Positions 32,567 to 41,419 are shown, counted from the first letter of the stretch. The stretch is 64,000 bases of DNA from DATHZQ01 sp965216945 (GCA_965216945.1 CBDCGU010000003.1:3348001-3412000), one strand, 5' to 3'. A program made the numbers and translations. The notes: generated by a model from the letters alone, not told the origin.

Positions 32567-33679
32567 CTAGTTGAGTCGCGTCACCACGTCCTGCCACGGG
32601 CTGCGGGCTGGGTCGAGCAGCTCGAAGTGACCCGTGTCGGGGTATTCGACCAGGTCGACCTCGGAGTGCCGGTCGGCGAACGCACGGCTCTGCTCGGGCG
32701 GCACGAGCTGGTCGTCCGATCCATGGACGAGGATGACGTCCCCTGAGACGCCGGCGACGGCCGCAGCGTAGGCCTGGGGCCGGGCTGCCGGAGAGCCACC
32801 CATGAAGCGGGCCACGCTGTCCTCGCCCGTCCCGGCTTCGTGGGCGGCGGTGAGATCGGTCACGGCTGCCATACCGATCACCGTTGCCGGAATGTGCTGG
32901 GCCGCCAGCAGCGCCAGATGTCCACCGGCTGAATGCCCGACGAGGAGCAACCGGGTCATGTCGGCGTCGGGTCTGGCGGCCAGCACCTCGAGCGCCGAGC
33001 GAACGTCGTCGACGGTCTGCGGCCAGCCCCCGCCGACGTCCAGCCTCCTGTATTCGGCGTTGGCCGACAGCCAGCCGCGACGGGCGAGATCGGCGGCGAG
33101 TCCGTCGATCGTGTCGCGGGTCCATTCGCTGCGCCAGAAGCCTCCGTGGAGAAAGAGGGCCGTGGGGAAGGGGCCGTTTCCCGACGGGGAGCGGAGGTCC
33201 ATCACCTGCTCGGCATCGTCCCCATACCGCACGAGGGCTGGAGGGTCGGCGGTACGGATCTGGAGCACCCGCAGCGCATCGCGGTAGCCGACGAGGCCCC
33301 GGCCATAGATGGCATACAGGCATGCGGGCGCCGTGGCTGACCGTCTGCGCCACCGCTCGCGGCGCTTGACGTTGGAGATGTGGACCTCCACTGCAGGGAG
33401 GTCCGTGGCAACGATGGCATCGTGGAGCGCATAGCTCGTGTGGGAGAGGGCACCGAGGTTGAGGATGAGCCCGTCCACCTCGTCCCGAGCGGCGTGCAGC
33501 CGATCGATGATCGCTCCCTCGTGATTGGACTGGTACGCGGACACCCCCAATCCCAGCTTCTCACCCCACGCCGTCACCCGGGTCACGAGCTCACCGAGCG
33601 TCGTCGATCCATACACGTCCGGTTCTCGCACGCCGAGCAGATTCAGGTTGGGGCCATGGACCAGCAGGATGCGGTGCAT
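32567..33679 (-). CDS. aroQ: Type II 3-dehydroquinase fused to alpha/beta hydrolase
   Basis: A 370-residue two-domain protein. Residues 1-145 are a type II dehydroquinate dehydratase (shikimate pathway): GPNLNLLGVREPDVYG with Arg 18 and catalytic Tyr 23, SNHEGAIID, NLGALSHTS (usually NPGAYTHTS, so the Pro is changed), EVHISNV with the catalytic His, and YGRGLVGYRDAL. Residues about 150-370 are an alpha/beta hydrolase of the carboxylesterase/kynurenine formamidase kind: FLHGGFWRSEW oxyanion motif, LVGHSAGGHLAL nucleophile Ser, HGSDDQLVP Asp, and GHFELLD His. Both active sites look complete. No stop or frameshift separates the domains. The combination is unusual. Confidence 0.9.
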   Translation of the reverse strand: MHRILLVHGPNLNLLGVREPDVYGSTTLGELVTRVTAWGEKLGLGVSAYQSNHEGAIIDRLHAARDEVDGLILNLGALSHTSYALHDAIVATDLPAVEVHISNVKRRERWRRRSATAPACLYAIYGRGLVGYRDALRVLQIRTADPPALVRYGDDAEQVMDLRSPSGNGPFPTALFLHGGFWRSEWTRDTIDGLAADLARRGWLSANAEYRRLDVGGGWPQTVDDVRSALEVLAARPDADMTRLLLVGHSAGGHLALLAAQHIPATVIGMAAVTDLTAAHEAGTGEDSVARFMGGSPAARPQAYAAAVAGVSGDVILVHGSDDQLVPPEQSRAFADRHSEVDLVEYPDTGHFELLDPARSPWQDVVTRLN

Positions 33680-33808
33680 CCCGGCAGGCTATTGCGCCCG
33701 TCGTACGGTATCCAACGGGCCTTTGAATGCGACAGCCGCCGGTTCGAGGCGCTAGCTTGATGGGCGTGGCGGTTCTCCCAATCGCCACATTGAAAGGAGG
33801 CTCACTCC

Positions 33809-35548
33809 ATGGCGTTGACAAAACGTCTACTGGCTCTGCTGTTCGTGTTCGCTCTCGTGGCGGCCGCGTGCGGCGGAGATGACGACGGAGCAGATGAGGG
33901 TGGATCGGAAACCACAGCTGCCGCTGCCGAGACCACCACGACTGCCGCCGAAAGTGGCGGTGACGAAACGACAACCACCGCCGAGGCCATGGCCGACTTC
34001 GAGGGCGCCGTCCTCGATGCCGGTGGATGTGACTACGGCGGCCGGGTGAACACCATCACGGCCCTCGACGAGAAGACCGTCGAGTTCGTGCTGTGCGGAC
34101 CGCACCCCGCGTTCCTCGCACAGATGGCGTTCATCGTGTTCGGCATCCAGCCGGCGGAGCATCTCGAGGCCACGGGCGGCGCTCCGATCGACAACCCGAT
34201 CGGAACCGGACCGTACAAGCTGAAGGAATGGGTCCGTGGCGACTCGGTCGTGTTCGAGCGATTCGACGACTACTACGGCCAGGTGGCGCCGCACCAGACT
34301 GCCGTGCTGCGGTGGGCGACGGAAAGCGCCGGCCGCCTGCTGGAGCTGCAATCGGGTACCGCCCATGGCATGACGTTCCCCGGCCCCGAGGACTTCAGCG
34401 TGATCGAAGGCGATCCGAACCTGGTGTTGCTCGACAAGCCGGAGCCGAACATCTTCTACATGGGCTTCACGGACATCTTCCCGCCCTACGACGACGTTCG
34501 GGTTCGTCAGGCGATCTCGCTGGCGATGGACCGGCAACGGATCATCGACACGTTCTACCCACCGGGCTCTGAGGTTGCTTCGCACTTCACGCCCTGTTCT
34601 GTGGAGAACGGCTGCCAGGGCGAGCCGTGGCCGGATCAGGATGTCGATGCCGCCAAGGCGCTGCTCGAAGAGGCAGGGCTCGGTGACGGCTTCGACACGC
34701 AGATCTTCTATCGCGACGTCACGCGTGGCTACCTGCCCACCCCGGGCAACGTCGCCGCCGATATTCAGGCCCAGCTGAAGGACACCCTGAACATCAACGC
34801 CGAGGTCGTCGTCATGGAATCCGGCGAGTTCATCCAGCAGTGCTCGAGTGCCGGCCAGTGCGACGGCATCCACCTGCTTGGTTGGACCGGTGACTACCCG
34901 CACGTGACGAACTTCCTCGACTTCCACTTCGGTGAAGGCGTGACTCAGTTCGGCAATGGCCACCCGGAGATCTACGAGGCGCTCGCCGAGGCTTCGCAGA
35001 TCCCCTCGGCCGCAGATGCGGCGCCGCTCTACGAGACGGCGAACAACGCAATCCGCGACCTGGTGCCGATGGTTCCCATCGCCCACGCCGGCAGTGCCTT
35101 TGCGGCAACGGCCGACGTGAGCGGCGCCTACGCCCCGCCGTGGGGTCAGGTGCTGTTCAACTTCTGGGACAACGGCACCGACACCTTGGTGTTCGTGCAG
35201 GGCAACGAGCCCATCTCGTTGTACTGTGCGGATGAGTCGGACGGTGAGTCGCTCCGTGCCTGCGCCCAGGTGATCGAGGGTCTGTACTCCTACACCCAAG
35301 ACGGTGACGTTCAGCCACAGCTGGCCGAAGAGTGCGTGCCCAACGACGATCTGAGCGTGTGGACCTGCACGTTGCGCGACAACGTGCTCTTCCACGACGG
35401 CTCGACGCTCGACGCCAACGACGTGGTCGTGTCGCTGACCGCCGGACTGGATGCGGCGAGCCCGCTCCACACCGGTAACAGCGGTGCGTTCGACTACTAC
35501 TCGTACTTGTGGAACGGCCTGATCAACGACCCGGGAGGGGAGGGATAG
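33809..35548 (+). CDS. Peptide ABC importer binding lipoprotein, circularly permuted SBP_bac_5
   Basis: Extracytoplasmic solute-binding lipoprotein of 579 residues: lipobox LVAAAC (Cys 21), then CGGDDD and a Thr/Ala/Glu linker to residue 60. The order of the family-5 fold is rotated. The mature part opens with what is normally mid-domain sequence (ALDEKTVEFVL near 90, NPIGTGPYKLKEW, FPPYDDVRVRQAISLAMDRQRI). It ends, from about residue 458, with what is normally the mature N-terminus (VFVQGNEPISLYCADE, QVIEGLYSYTQDGDVQPQLAE, LRDNVLFHDGSTLDANDVV). All parts of the fold appear present once. AAAGGAGG precedes the ATG. It is the first gene of a five-gene importer operon. Confidence 0.9.
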   Translation: MALTKRLLALLFVFALVAAACGGDDDGADEGGSETTAAAAETTTTAAESGGDETTTTAEAMADFEGAVLDAGGCDYGGRVNTITALDEKTVEFVLCGPHPAFLAQMAFIVFGIQPAEHLEATGGAPIDNPIGTGPYKLKEWVRGDSVVFERFDDYYGQVAPHQTAVLRWATESAGRLLELQSGTAHGMTFPGPEDFSVIEGDPNLVLLDKPEPNIFYMGFTDIFPPYDDVRVRQAISLAMDRQRIIDTFYPPGSEVASHFTPCSVENGCQGEPWPDQDVDAAKALLEEAGLGDGFDTQIFYRDVTRGYLPTPGNVAADIQAQLKDTLNINAEVVVMESGEFIQQCSSAGQCDGIHLLGWTGDYPHVTNFLDFHFGEGVTQFGNGHPEIYEALAEASQIPSAADAAPLYETANNAIRDLVPMVPIAHAGSAFAATADVSGAYAPPWGQVLFNFWDNGTDTLVFVQGNEPISLYCADESDGESLRACAQVIEGLYSYTQDGDVQPQLAEECVPNDDLSVWTCTLRDNVLFHDGSTLDANDVVVSLTAGLDAASPLHTGNSGAFDYYSYLWNGLINDPGGEG

Positions 35549-35568
35549 GCAGTCCACTGCTGTCGAGT

Positions 35569-35599
35569 GAGGGGGAGGCGCATCGTGCGCCTCCCCCTC
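35569..35599 (+). terminator. Strong hairpin after binding-protein gene
   Basis: A perfect 14-base-pair stem, GAGGGGGAGGCGCA (35569-35582) with TGCGCCTCCCCCTC (35586-35599), over the loop TCG. It starts 21 bases after the stop codon. There is no T-run. In importer operons such a structure usually protects the binding-protein message and reduces read-through into the permease genes, giving more binding protein than permease. Confidence 0.75.
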
Positions 35600-35684
35600 C
35601 CTATGCCGGGGGTCACGTCGGGTGACACCGGTTGGGTCTGGGCGAGTGAGGAGCCCGATGCCACCAGCTGAATCAGGAGGCACC

Positions 35685-35771
35685 ATGCCGGGCCGTACGA
35701 GCGGGTCTGCCGCACAGTCGTGCGCTCGACGTTCCGGCGGCTCCGGCTCGAACCGAGCGGTTGGGACGTAG
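35685..35771 (+). CDS. Possible leader peptide before the permease gene, 28 aa
   Basis: ATG 35685 is preceded by AGGAGG (35675-35680) at a 4-base spacing, the best ribosome binding site in the area. The frame encodes MPGRTSGSAAQSCARRSG and ends AVGT, then TAG directly abutting the permease ATG at 35772 in the same frame. The permease ATG has no ribosome binding site of its own, so translation of this leader may feed ribosomes into the permease. The peptide is Ser/Gly/Arg-rich with no known motif. Confidence 0.4.
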   Translation: MPGRTSGSAAQSCARRSGGSGSNRAVGT

Positions 35772-36851
35772 ATGCTCGGCTTCATCACTCGCCGCACCCT
35801 GCTCGCCATCCCGGTGCTGATCGGCATCGTGATCGTTGTGTTCTTCTTGATCCGCGCCATACCCGGCGACCCCTGTACGGCCCTGCTCGGTGAGCGGGCA
35901 ACGGAAGAGGCATGCGAACGATTCAACGAGGCCAACGGGCTCGACGAGCCCATCTGGACCCAGCTCGGGATCTACATGAAGAACGTCGTGACTTTCAATC
36001 TCGGCGAGTCCGTGCGTTTCTCTCGTCCGGTGAACCAGCTGCTCATCGAACGGCTTCCGCTGACGATCGAGTTGGCGCTGTCGGCACTCACCATCGCAGT
36101 GGCCGTCGGCGTTCCGCTCGGCATCCTCGCCGCCCGCCGCCACAACTCGGCCGTCGACACGGCGACCATGGCGTTCGCCAACGTCGGCGTCTCGATGCCG
36201 GTGTTCTGGCTCGGGCTCATGCTCGCCTACATCTTCGCCGTGGTGTTGAAGGACACGGCGTTTGCGTTACCTCCGTCCGGCCGGCTGACGGCCGGCGTGT
36301 TCTCCACTCCGTACTATGAGGTCTGGGGATGGCAGCTCCAGGAGGGCTCGTTCTGGGCCAAGTACAACGAGTTTGTGGCCAACCATTACATCTTCAACTC
36401 CGTCATCACCCGCGACTGGACCGTGCTCGACGATGCGGTTCGGCACATGATCCTGCCTGCAGTCGCGCTGGCCACCATCCCCCTCGCCATCATCGCCCGA
36501 ATCACCCGCAGCTCGCTGCTGGAGGTGATGGGGAAGGACTACATCCGCACTGCCCGGGCGAAAGGCGCCAGAGAGAAACGAGTCGTGCGCCGTCACGCGC
36601 TGCGTAACGCCATGCTCCCGGTGGTCACGATCATCGGCCTGCAGATGGGTCTGTTGCTGGGCGGTGCCGTGCTGACCGAGACCGTCTTCAATCTCGCCGG
36701 GGTGGGTCGGGCGTTGTTCGATGCGATCACCGGACGCGACTACGCCGTCGTGCAGGGTTTCACGGTCGTCATCGCCGCCGGCTACGTCCTCGTGAACCTC
36801 CTCGTCGACCTTTCCTACGGATACCTCGACCCGCGAATTCGGGTGAAGTGA
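35772..36851 (+). CDS. Peptide ABC importer permease, DppB/OppB type
   Basis: First membrane subunit of the dipeptide/oligopeptide-type importer, 359 residues. It has the typical start ITRRTLLAIPVLIGIVIVVFFLIRAIPGDP, about six helices, and a periplasmic domain after helix 1. The cytoplasmic EAA loop RTARAKGAREKRVVRRHALRNAM contacts the ATPases. It ends with GYLDPRIRVK, the usual OppB terminus. It lies 223 bases after the binding-protein gene and its stop overlaps the next start (TGATG). Substrate class (peptide, nickel or other) is not determined. Confidence 0.94.
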   Translation: MLGFITRRTLLAIPVLIGIVIVVFFLIRAIPGDPCTALLGERATEEACERFNEANGLDEPIWTQLGIYMKNVVTFNLGESVRFSRPVNQLLIERLPLTIELALSALTIAVAVGVPLGILAARRHNSAVDTATMAFANVGVSMPVFWLGLMLAYIFAVVLKDTAFALPPSGRLTAGVFSTPYYEVWGWQLQEGSFWAKYNEFVANHYIFNSVITRDWTVLDDAVRHMILPAVALATIPLAIIARITRSSLLEVMGKDYIRTARAKGAREKRVVRRHALRNAMLPVVTIIGLQMGLLLGGAVLTETVFNLAGVGRALFDAITGRDYAVVQGFTVVIAAGYVLVNLLVDLSYGYLDPRIRVK

Positions 36852-37807
36852 TGACGACCCAGCGCAAGAGCATCGAACAACTCGAGACGATGGCCTCCGA
36901 GGCCGACCTGATCATGACCAATCCCTCGAGTCAGTGGCGGCTGGCGTTGCGGCGATTCCGCCAGCGCAAGTCGGGGATGATCGGGCTGTTCATCGTGGTG
37001 GCGCTCGTCCTCATGGCGATCTTCGCTCCCCTGCTCGCGCCGTACCCCCCCAACGAGGTGCTCATCGGCAAGGAGGACGTCGGTCCGCGTGATCCGCCCT
37101 GCGTGCACCTGCTGGGTTGCGACGAGGCCGAGCCCCAGCACGTGATGGGGACCGACGGCAACGTGCGCGATCAGTTCTCCCGAGTGATCTTCGGGTCGCG
37201 GGTGAGCCTCACCCTGGGCTTCTTCACAGTCACCATCGCCTTGGTCGTCGGCAGTCTCCTGGGGGCGCTGGCCGGCTATGCGGGAGGCTGGTTCGACAAT
37301 GTCATCATGCGCGTCATGGATGTCATCCTCGGGTTCCCCTCGCTCCTGCTCGCCATCGCGATCGTCGCAGTGCTCGGGCCGGGGCTCGAGAACGCACTGA
37401 TCGCCATCGCCATCGTGACCATCCCCGCCTATGCCCGCGTGATGCGTGCCCAAGTGCTGTCGATCAAGGAGTCGGACTACGTATCCGCGTCGCTGGCACT
37501 TGGCGCAGGGGCGCGTCAGATCCTGTGGCGGCGAGTGGTGCCGAACGCACTCACCCCTCTCGTCGTGCTGGCCACGCTCGGTATCGCCACGGCGATCCTC
37601 GAGGCCGCCGGGCTTTCGTTCCTCGGTCTTGGAGCGCAGCCGCCGACTGCCGAATGGGGCTCGATGCTCGCATCGGAGCGGAACCAGGTCTTCACCGCTC
37701 CCCACCTCGTCTTCTTCCCCGGCTTGGCCATCATGATCACGGTGCTCGGTTTCAACCTCATGGGCGACGGCATGCGCGATGCGCTCGATCCCACCCTCAA
37801 CCGATGA
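36851..37807 (+). CDS. Peptide ABC importer permease, DppC/OppC type
   Basis: Second permease of the importer, 318 residues. It begins with a cytoplasmic tail and SQWRLALRRFRQRKSGMIGLFIVVALVLMAIFAPLLAPYPP. MGTDGNVRDQFSRVIFGSRVSLTLG marks the OppC family. The EAA loop is SDYVSASLALGAGARQILWRRVVPNAL, and the end LGFNLMGDGMRDALDP is canonical. ATG 36851 overlaps the preceding stop (TGATG), and its own stop overlaps the next start (ATGA). Confidence 0.94.
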   Translation: MTTQRKSIEQLETMASEADLIMTNPSSQWRLALRRFRQRKSGMIGLFIVVALVLMAIFAPLLAPYPPNEVLIGKEDVGPRDPPCVHLLGCDEAEPQHVMGTDGNVRDQFSRVIFGSRVSLTLGFFTVTIALVVGSLLGALAGYAGGWFDNVIMRVMDVILGFPSLLLAIAIVAVLGPGLENALIAIAIVTIPAYARVMRAQVLSIKESDYVSASLALGAGARQILWRRVVPNALTPLVVLATLGIATAILEAAGLSFLGLGAQPPTAEWGSMLASERNQVFTAPHLVFFPGLAIMITVLGFNLMGDGMRDALDPTLNR

Positions 37808-38802
37808 GCAACGACCATCTGCTCGAGCTGAAGGGGCTGAAGACCCACTTCGACACCAGGGACGGTGTGGTCAAGGCGGTGGACGAGGTCTCGCTCCACA
37901 TCGACCGGGGTGAGGTGCTCGGTCTGGTGGGGGAGTCCGGCTGCGGCAAATCGGTGACCTCGCTCTCGATCATGGGTCTCATCGGCCACCCCGGGGAGAT
38001 CGTTGCGGGCCAGATTCTGTTCGACGGCCGCGACCTGGCGGCGATGAAGCCCGACGACGTGCGCCGGCTCCGTGGAGAGCACATCTCGATGATCTTCCAG
38101 CAGCCCGGGTCGGCGCTCAACCCCGTGCAACGGGCCGGTGTCCAGATCCGCGAGGTCTTCAAGCTCCACCGCGACTGGTCGAAGGACGTCGAGAGCGAGC
38201 GCGTCGTCGAGATGCTGGCCAAGGTGGGCATACCCGACCCGGAATCGCGCGCCGGTGCCTACCCCCATGAGCTGTCGGGAGGCATGGCCCAACGTGTGAT
38301 GATCGCGATGGCGCTGGCATGTGAGCCGGAGCTTCTCATCGCCGATGAGCCCACGACCGCGCTCGACGTCACCATCCAGGCGCAAATCCTCGACTTGATG
38401 CGCGAGCTGCAAGCGTCGTCGAACACGGCGGTGCTACTGATCACGCATGACCTGGGCGTCGTTGCCGAGATGGCCGATCGCGTCGCGGTCATGTATGCGG
38501 GGGAGATCGTCGAGGAGACCGACGTCGATACGCTGTTCAGCCGGCCGCTGCACCCTTACACCAAGGGCCTGATCGGGTCGATCCCTGTGCTGGGTGCGCT
38601 CACCGACGTCCTCGAGACGATCCCCGGGGTCGTGCCGTCGCTGATCGACCTCCCCGTCGGATGCCGGTTTGCTTCCCGCTGTGTCGCCCGCGTCGAGAAC
38701 GAGTTGGAGATCTGCACCGAACGCAAGCCGGACCTACGCGAGGTGGAGCCGAGGCACAACGTCCGTTGCTGGCTGTACGACGGGGGAGACATCGATGAGT
38801 GA
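37804..38802 (+). CDS. Peptide ABC importer ATPase, DppD/OppD type
   Basis: First ATP-binding subunit, 332 residues. Walker A is GESGCGKSVTSLSI, the Q-loop is MIFQQPGSALNP, the signature is HELSGGMAQRVMIAMAL, Walker B is LLIADEPTTALDV, and the H-loop is LITHDLGVVAE. The C-terminal oligopeptide-transporter extension carries GCRFASRCVARVENELEICTE, whose cysteines in related proteins bind an iron-sulfur cluster. It overlaps both neighbouring genes by a few bases. Confidence 0.95.
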   Translation: MSNDHLLELKGLKTHFDTRDGVVKAVDEVSLHIDRGEVLGLVGESGCGKSVTSLSIMGLIGHPGEIVAGQILFDGRDLAAMKPDDVRRLRGEHISMIFQQPGSALNPVQRAGVQIREVFKLHRDWSKDVESERVVEMLAKVGIPDPESRAGAYPHELSGGMAQRVMIAMALACEPELLIADEPTTALDVTIQAQILDLMRELQASSNTAVLLITHDLGVVAEMADRVAVMYAGEIVEETDVDTLFSRPLHPYTKGLIGSIPVLGALTDVLETIPGVVPSLIDLPVGCRFASRCVARVENELEICTERKPDLREVEPRHNVRCWLYDGGDIDE

Positions 38803-39811
38803 CACGCTGATCGAGGTGCGCGACCTGGTGAAGACCTTCCCCGTCAAGGGCGGTGTCTTCCAGCGCCAGGTGGCCACCGTCAATGCAGTCAGTGGCGTCG
38901 ATCTCGATATCGCACGCGGCGAGACCATAGGCCTGGTGGGGGAGTCGGGATGCGGGAAATCCACGCTTGGTCGCATGCTGGTCCGCCTGCTCGAGCCGAC
39001 TTCGGGCACCGTGCGGTTCGATGGTGAGGACATCTCCCATCTCGACGGCCGCCGCCTGAAGCCCTTCCGGCGCCGGGCGCAGATCATCTTCCAGGATCCC
39101 TTCTCCTCGCTCGATCCTCGCACCCAGGTGGGAGACTCGATCGCCGAGGGTCTGCGTTTGCACGGCATCGGCGACAGGGCCGAGCGGCGCCGGCGGGTGA
39201 GCGACATGCTCGAGCTGGTCGGCCTTTCCGCCAGCCACGCCGGCCGCTATCCGCACGAGTTCTCCGGCGGTCAGCGGCAGCGCATCGGCATCGCCAGGGC
39301 TCTGATCATGCGCCCCGATTTCGTCGTGGCAGACGAGCCGGTGTCCGCTCTGGACGTGTCGGTTCAGGCGCAGGTGCTCAACCTGCTGAAGGAGTTGCAG
39401 GAGGAGCTGAACCTGACGTTGCTGTTCATCGCCCACAACCTCGCCGTGGTGGAGCACATCAGCGACCGGGTTGCCGTGATGTACCTGGGCGGCATCGTCG
39501 AGATCACGGATCGGGAGAGCCTCTATCGGAACCCGACCCACCCCTACACGCAAGCGTTGCTCTCGGCGATACCGATTCCCGACCCCACGTTGCGCCGCGA
39601 TCGGGTGGTGCTGCAGGGCGACGTCCCCAGTCCCATCAATCCGCCGCCGGGGTGCCGCTTCCATCCCCGTTGCCCGATCGCACTCGCCGACCCCTGCTCG
39701 GTGCACGAACCGATGTTGCTGGGAGTGGAGGGCGATGGGAGCCACATGGCGGCGTGTCATCTCCGCACCGGGGCCTACGCCCACCTCGATCCGACACGTC
39801 CCCGCACCTGA
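38795..39811 (+). CDS. Peptide ABC importer ATPase, DppF/OppF type
   Basis: Second ATP-binding subunit, 338 residues, closing the importer operon. Walker A is GESGCGKSTLGRML, the Q-loop is IIFQDPFSSLDPR, the signature is HEFSGGQRQRIGIARAL, Walker B is FVVADEPVSALDV, and the H-loop is FIAHNLAVVEH. The C-terminal part has HPYTQALLSAIP and GCRFHPRCPIALADPC, the cysteine-rich OppF tail. ATG 38795 lies within the last codons of the preceding gene. It would form a heterodimer with the DppD-type subunit. Confidence 0.95.
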   Translation: MSDTLIEVRDLVKTFPVKGGVFQRQVATVNAVSGVDLDIARGETIGLVGESGCGKSTLGRMLVRLLEPTSGTVRFDGEDISHLDGRRLKPFRRRAQIIFQDPFSSLDPRTQVGDSIAEGLRLHGIGDRAERRRRVSDMLELVGLSASHAGRYPHEFSGGQRQRIGIARALIMRPDFVVADEPVSALDVSVQAQVLNLLKELQEELNLTLLFIAHNLAVVEHISDRVAVMYLGGIVEITDRESLYRNPTHPYTQALLSAIPIPDPTLRRDRVVLQGDVPSPINPPPGCRFHPRCPIALADPCSVHEPMLLGVEGDGSHMAACHLRTGAYAHLDPTRPRT

Positions 39812-39833
39812 GGCCCTGAGCGAGCACGCATCC

Positions 39834-40592
39834 TCATGCGGGGACGTGGTCGGGTGCGAGCGTCTCCGCCAGCGCCACCGTCGCGGAGTCGATCGAGGCG
39901 GGCACGACATCCCAGCGCTCGGCAAGTTCGGCGACGACCGCCGCAGCCGTCCTCTCGAGGCTGATGCCGGGAAGCACATCGCTCAGCGCCCCCGCCGTCG
40001 TCGGATCCCAATCGAGCCCGAGTGCCGCATAAACGTCGACGAGGATGTCCCGCAGCTCGGCGCTCCCGTCGACGACGATGACTCCACCCACATGAGCGGC
40101 GCGACGCGCCAGCCGCTGTCCGACACCCATCAACTTGATGGCACCGCCGTGATGCACGCTGTAGTCGCCGGGGCAGTACTCGCCCGGAAGCTCGCCCACC
40201 TCGCTGCTCACCCCCAGGCGGGCAAACGCTCCCACCATGATGCCGGCAAGCGTCCGGAAACGTTCGTAGATGCGACTCCGCGGGTCGTGATCTGGCACGG
40301 TCCAGGCGAAGGCGAGGGTGTTGTTGGTGAACACGGCGGCCCGCCCGCCGGCGAGCCGTTCGATCGGAGCAAAGCCCTTGAGGCGGGAGACGGTCACCGC
40401 ATCGGCGTAGCCGGTCTCCAGCGTGTCGCGTTTGCCGAACGCCACGACGTTGGCGGGGACGTGCAGCCGGAACGTCTCGCCGATCGCACCGTCCGAAGCC
40501 CGCAGCAGCAGGGCTCGGGATATGGCCGTGTCGAGCTCCGGAACCGAGCTGAAGGCATCGCGGACGAGCCGGAGCTGGGACGTCATGGGCAT
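39834..40592 (-). CDS. Lipoate-protein ligase-like protein
   Basis: A 252-residue member of the biotin/lipoyl ligase fold. Seen are a binding-loop segment (RLAGGRAAVFTNNTLAFAW), the catalytic region GDYSVHHGGAIKLMGVGQRLARRAAHVGGVIVV containing the conserved lysine that holds the lipoyl-adenylate, and a helical C-terminal part. It lacks the extra C-terminal domain of Escherichia coli LplA, so it may act as a lipoyl/octanoyl transferase (LipM or LipL type). It is convergent with the importer operon, with 22 bases between stops. Confidence 0.85.
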   Translation of the reverse strand: MPMTSQLRLVRDAFSSVPELDTAISRALLLRASDGAIGETFRLHVPANVVAFGKRDTLETGYADAVTVSRLKGFAPIERLAGGRAAVFTNNTLAFAWTVPDHDPRSRIYERFRTLAGIMVGAFARLGVSSEVGELPGEYCPGDYSVHHGGAIKLMGVGQRLARRAAHVGGVIVVDGSAELRDILVDVYAALGLDWDPTTAGALSDVLPGISLERTAAAVVAELAERWDVVPASIDSATVALAETLAPDHVPA

Positions 40593-40682
40593 GGCTTCCA
40601 GCGTAACGATGCTCTAGTTGTTGCATCACGCCAGTAACCTCACGCCTGCGCGGGGGCAGCACTCACGATGTTGGAGACCAGG

Positions 40683-41372
40683 GTGAAACGTCTGACAGCG
40701 ATCATTGCAGTGACGCTCGTCGCCGCGGCGTGCAGCGATTCCACGCTGATGGACGATCTGGGCGAACGTTCGCACGAGTACGTCGTGGGCTCTACCACCA
40801 CCACGTTGTTTGTCGCATCCGCCAACACGCTGGCAGCAGGGCCGGGTGTGATTCCGATCGAGGACGTGCGCTGGTTCAACGAGGGAATCGAAGGCGAGGA
40901 GCTGGGCGAGGCAAACATCGTGATCCCCACCGTATGGGCACGAGGTGGCGAGGAAGGACGGTTCGTGCAGGCCAGCCCCGCCGAGATCAACATCGCACTT
41001 CCCGGCATGGAATTCCCGGCGGTCGTGCCGCAAACGTCGCAGTGGGTCACGAGCCAGCTCGTGTATGACCCGGCGTCGGCGACGCTCGATCCGAACACCT
41101 TCGCCGCGTTCGGCCTGTGGAGCGTGCCGCCGTACACCGATGATGCCGGGCGGCTGGCGGTGCTTCGTGTCGGGCAGGCGCGCGACAACGCATCCACCGG
41201 TATCAACTCTGCCGCCAACGAGACCGGCCTCAATCTGGTGTGGAGCTCCGGTGCCTACCGATACGACCTGCAGTGCTATCCGGGTCTCGACCAGGATGTG
41301 TGCTGGCAGATGGCCGAGGTCATGGCACCCCTTGCGTCCGTGGCTCCTCCGGGCATCGTCGAGTCCAGCTGA
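40683..41372 (+). CDS. Lipoprotein of unknown function
   Basis: A 229-residue secreted lipoprotein with signal VKRLTAIIAVTLVAAAC and lipobox VAAAC. The mature protein has a Thr-rich start (GSTTTTLFV) and an acidic beta-like body. The GTG at 40683 is preferred to the ATG at 40668, because GGAG lies 6 bases before it and the resulting signal peptide has normal length. No family recognised. It is divergent from the lipoate ligase-like gene. Confidence 0.72.
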   Translation: MKRLTAIIAVTLVAAACSDSTLMDDLGERSHEYVVGSTTTTLFVASANTLAAGPGVIPIEDVRWFNEGIEGEELGEANIVIPTVWARGGEEGRFVQASPAEINIALPGMEFPAVVPQTSQWVTSQLVYDPASATLDPNTFAAFGLWSVPPYTDDAGRLAVLRVGQARDNASTGINSAANETGLNLVWSSGAYRYDLQCYPGLDQDVCWQMAEVMAPLASVAPPGIVESS

Positions 41373-41419
41373 CGCCGGCTACGACGTTCATCCTTCGCAG
41401 GACGACAACGCCCGATACG

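Noticed and set aside
35569..35599. CRISPR-like or mobile repeat
   Set aside because: Single hairpin with one copy, in the usual place of an operon-internal stabiliser; no array or flanking duplication.
33827..35953. Long minus-strand open frame (708 codons) opposite the binding-protein gene
   Set aside because: Shadow of a high-GC gene; composition is Val/Arg/Glu-rich with no fold signals, while the plus strand has a lipoprotein signal and clear family motifs.
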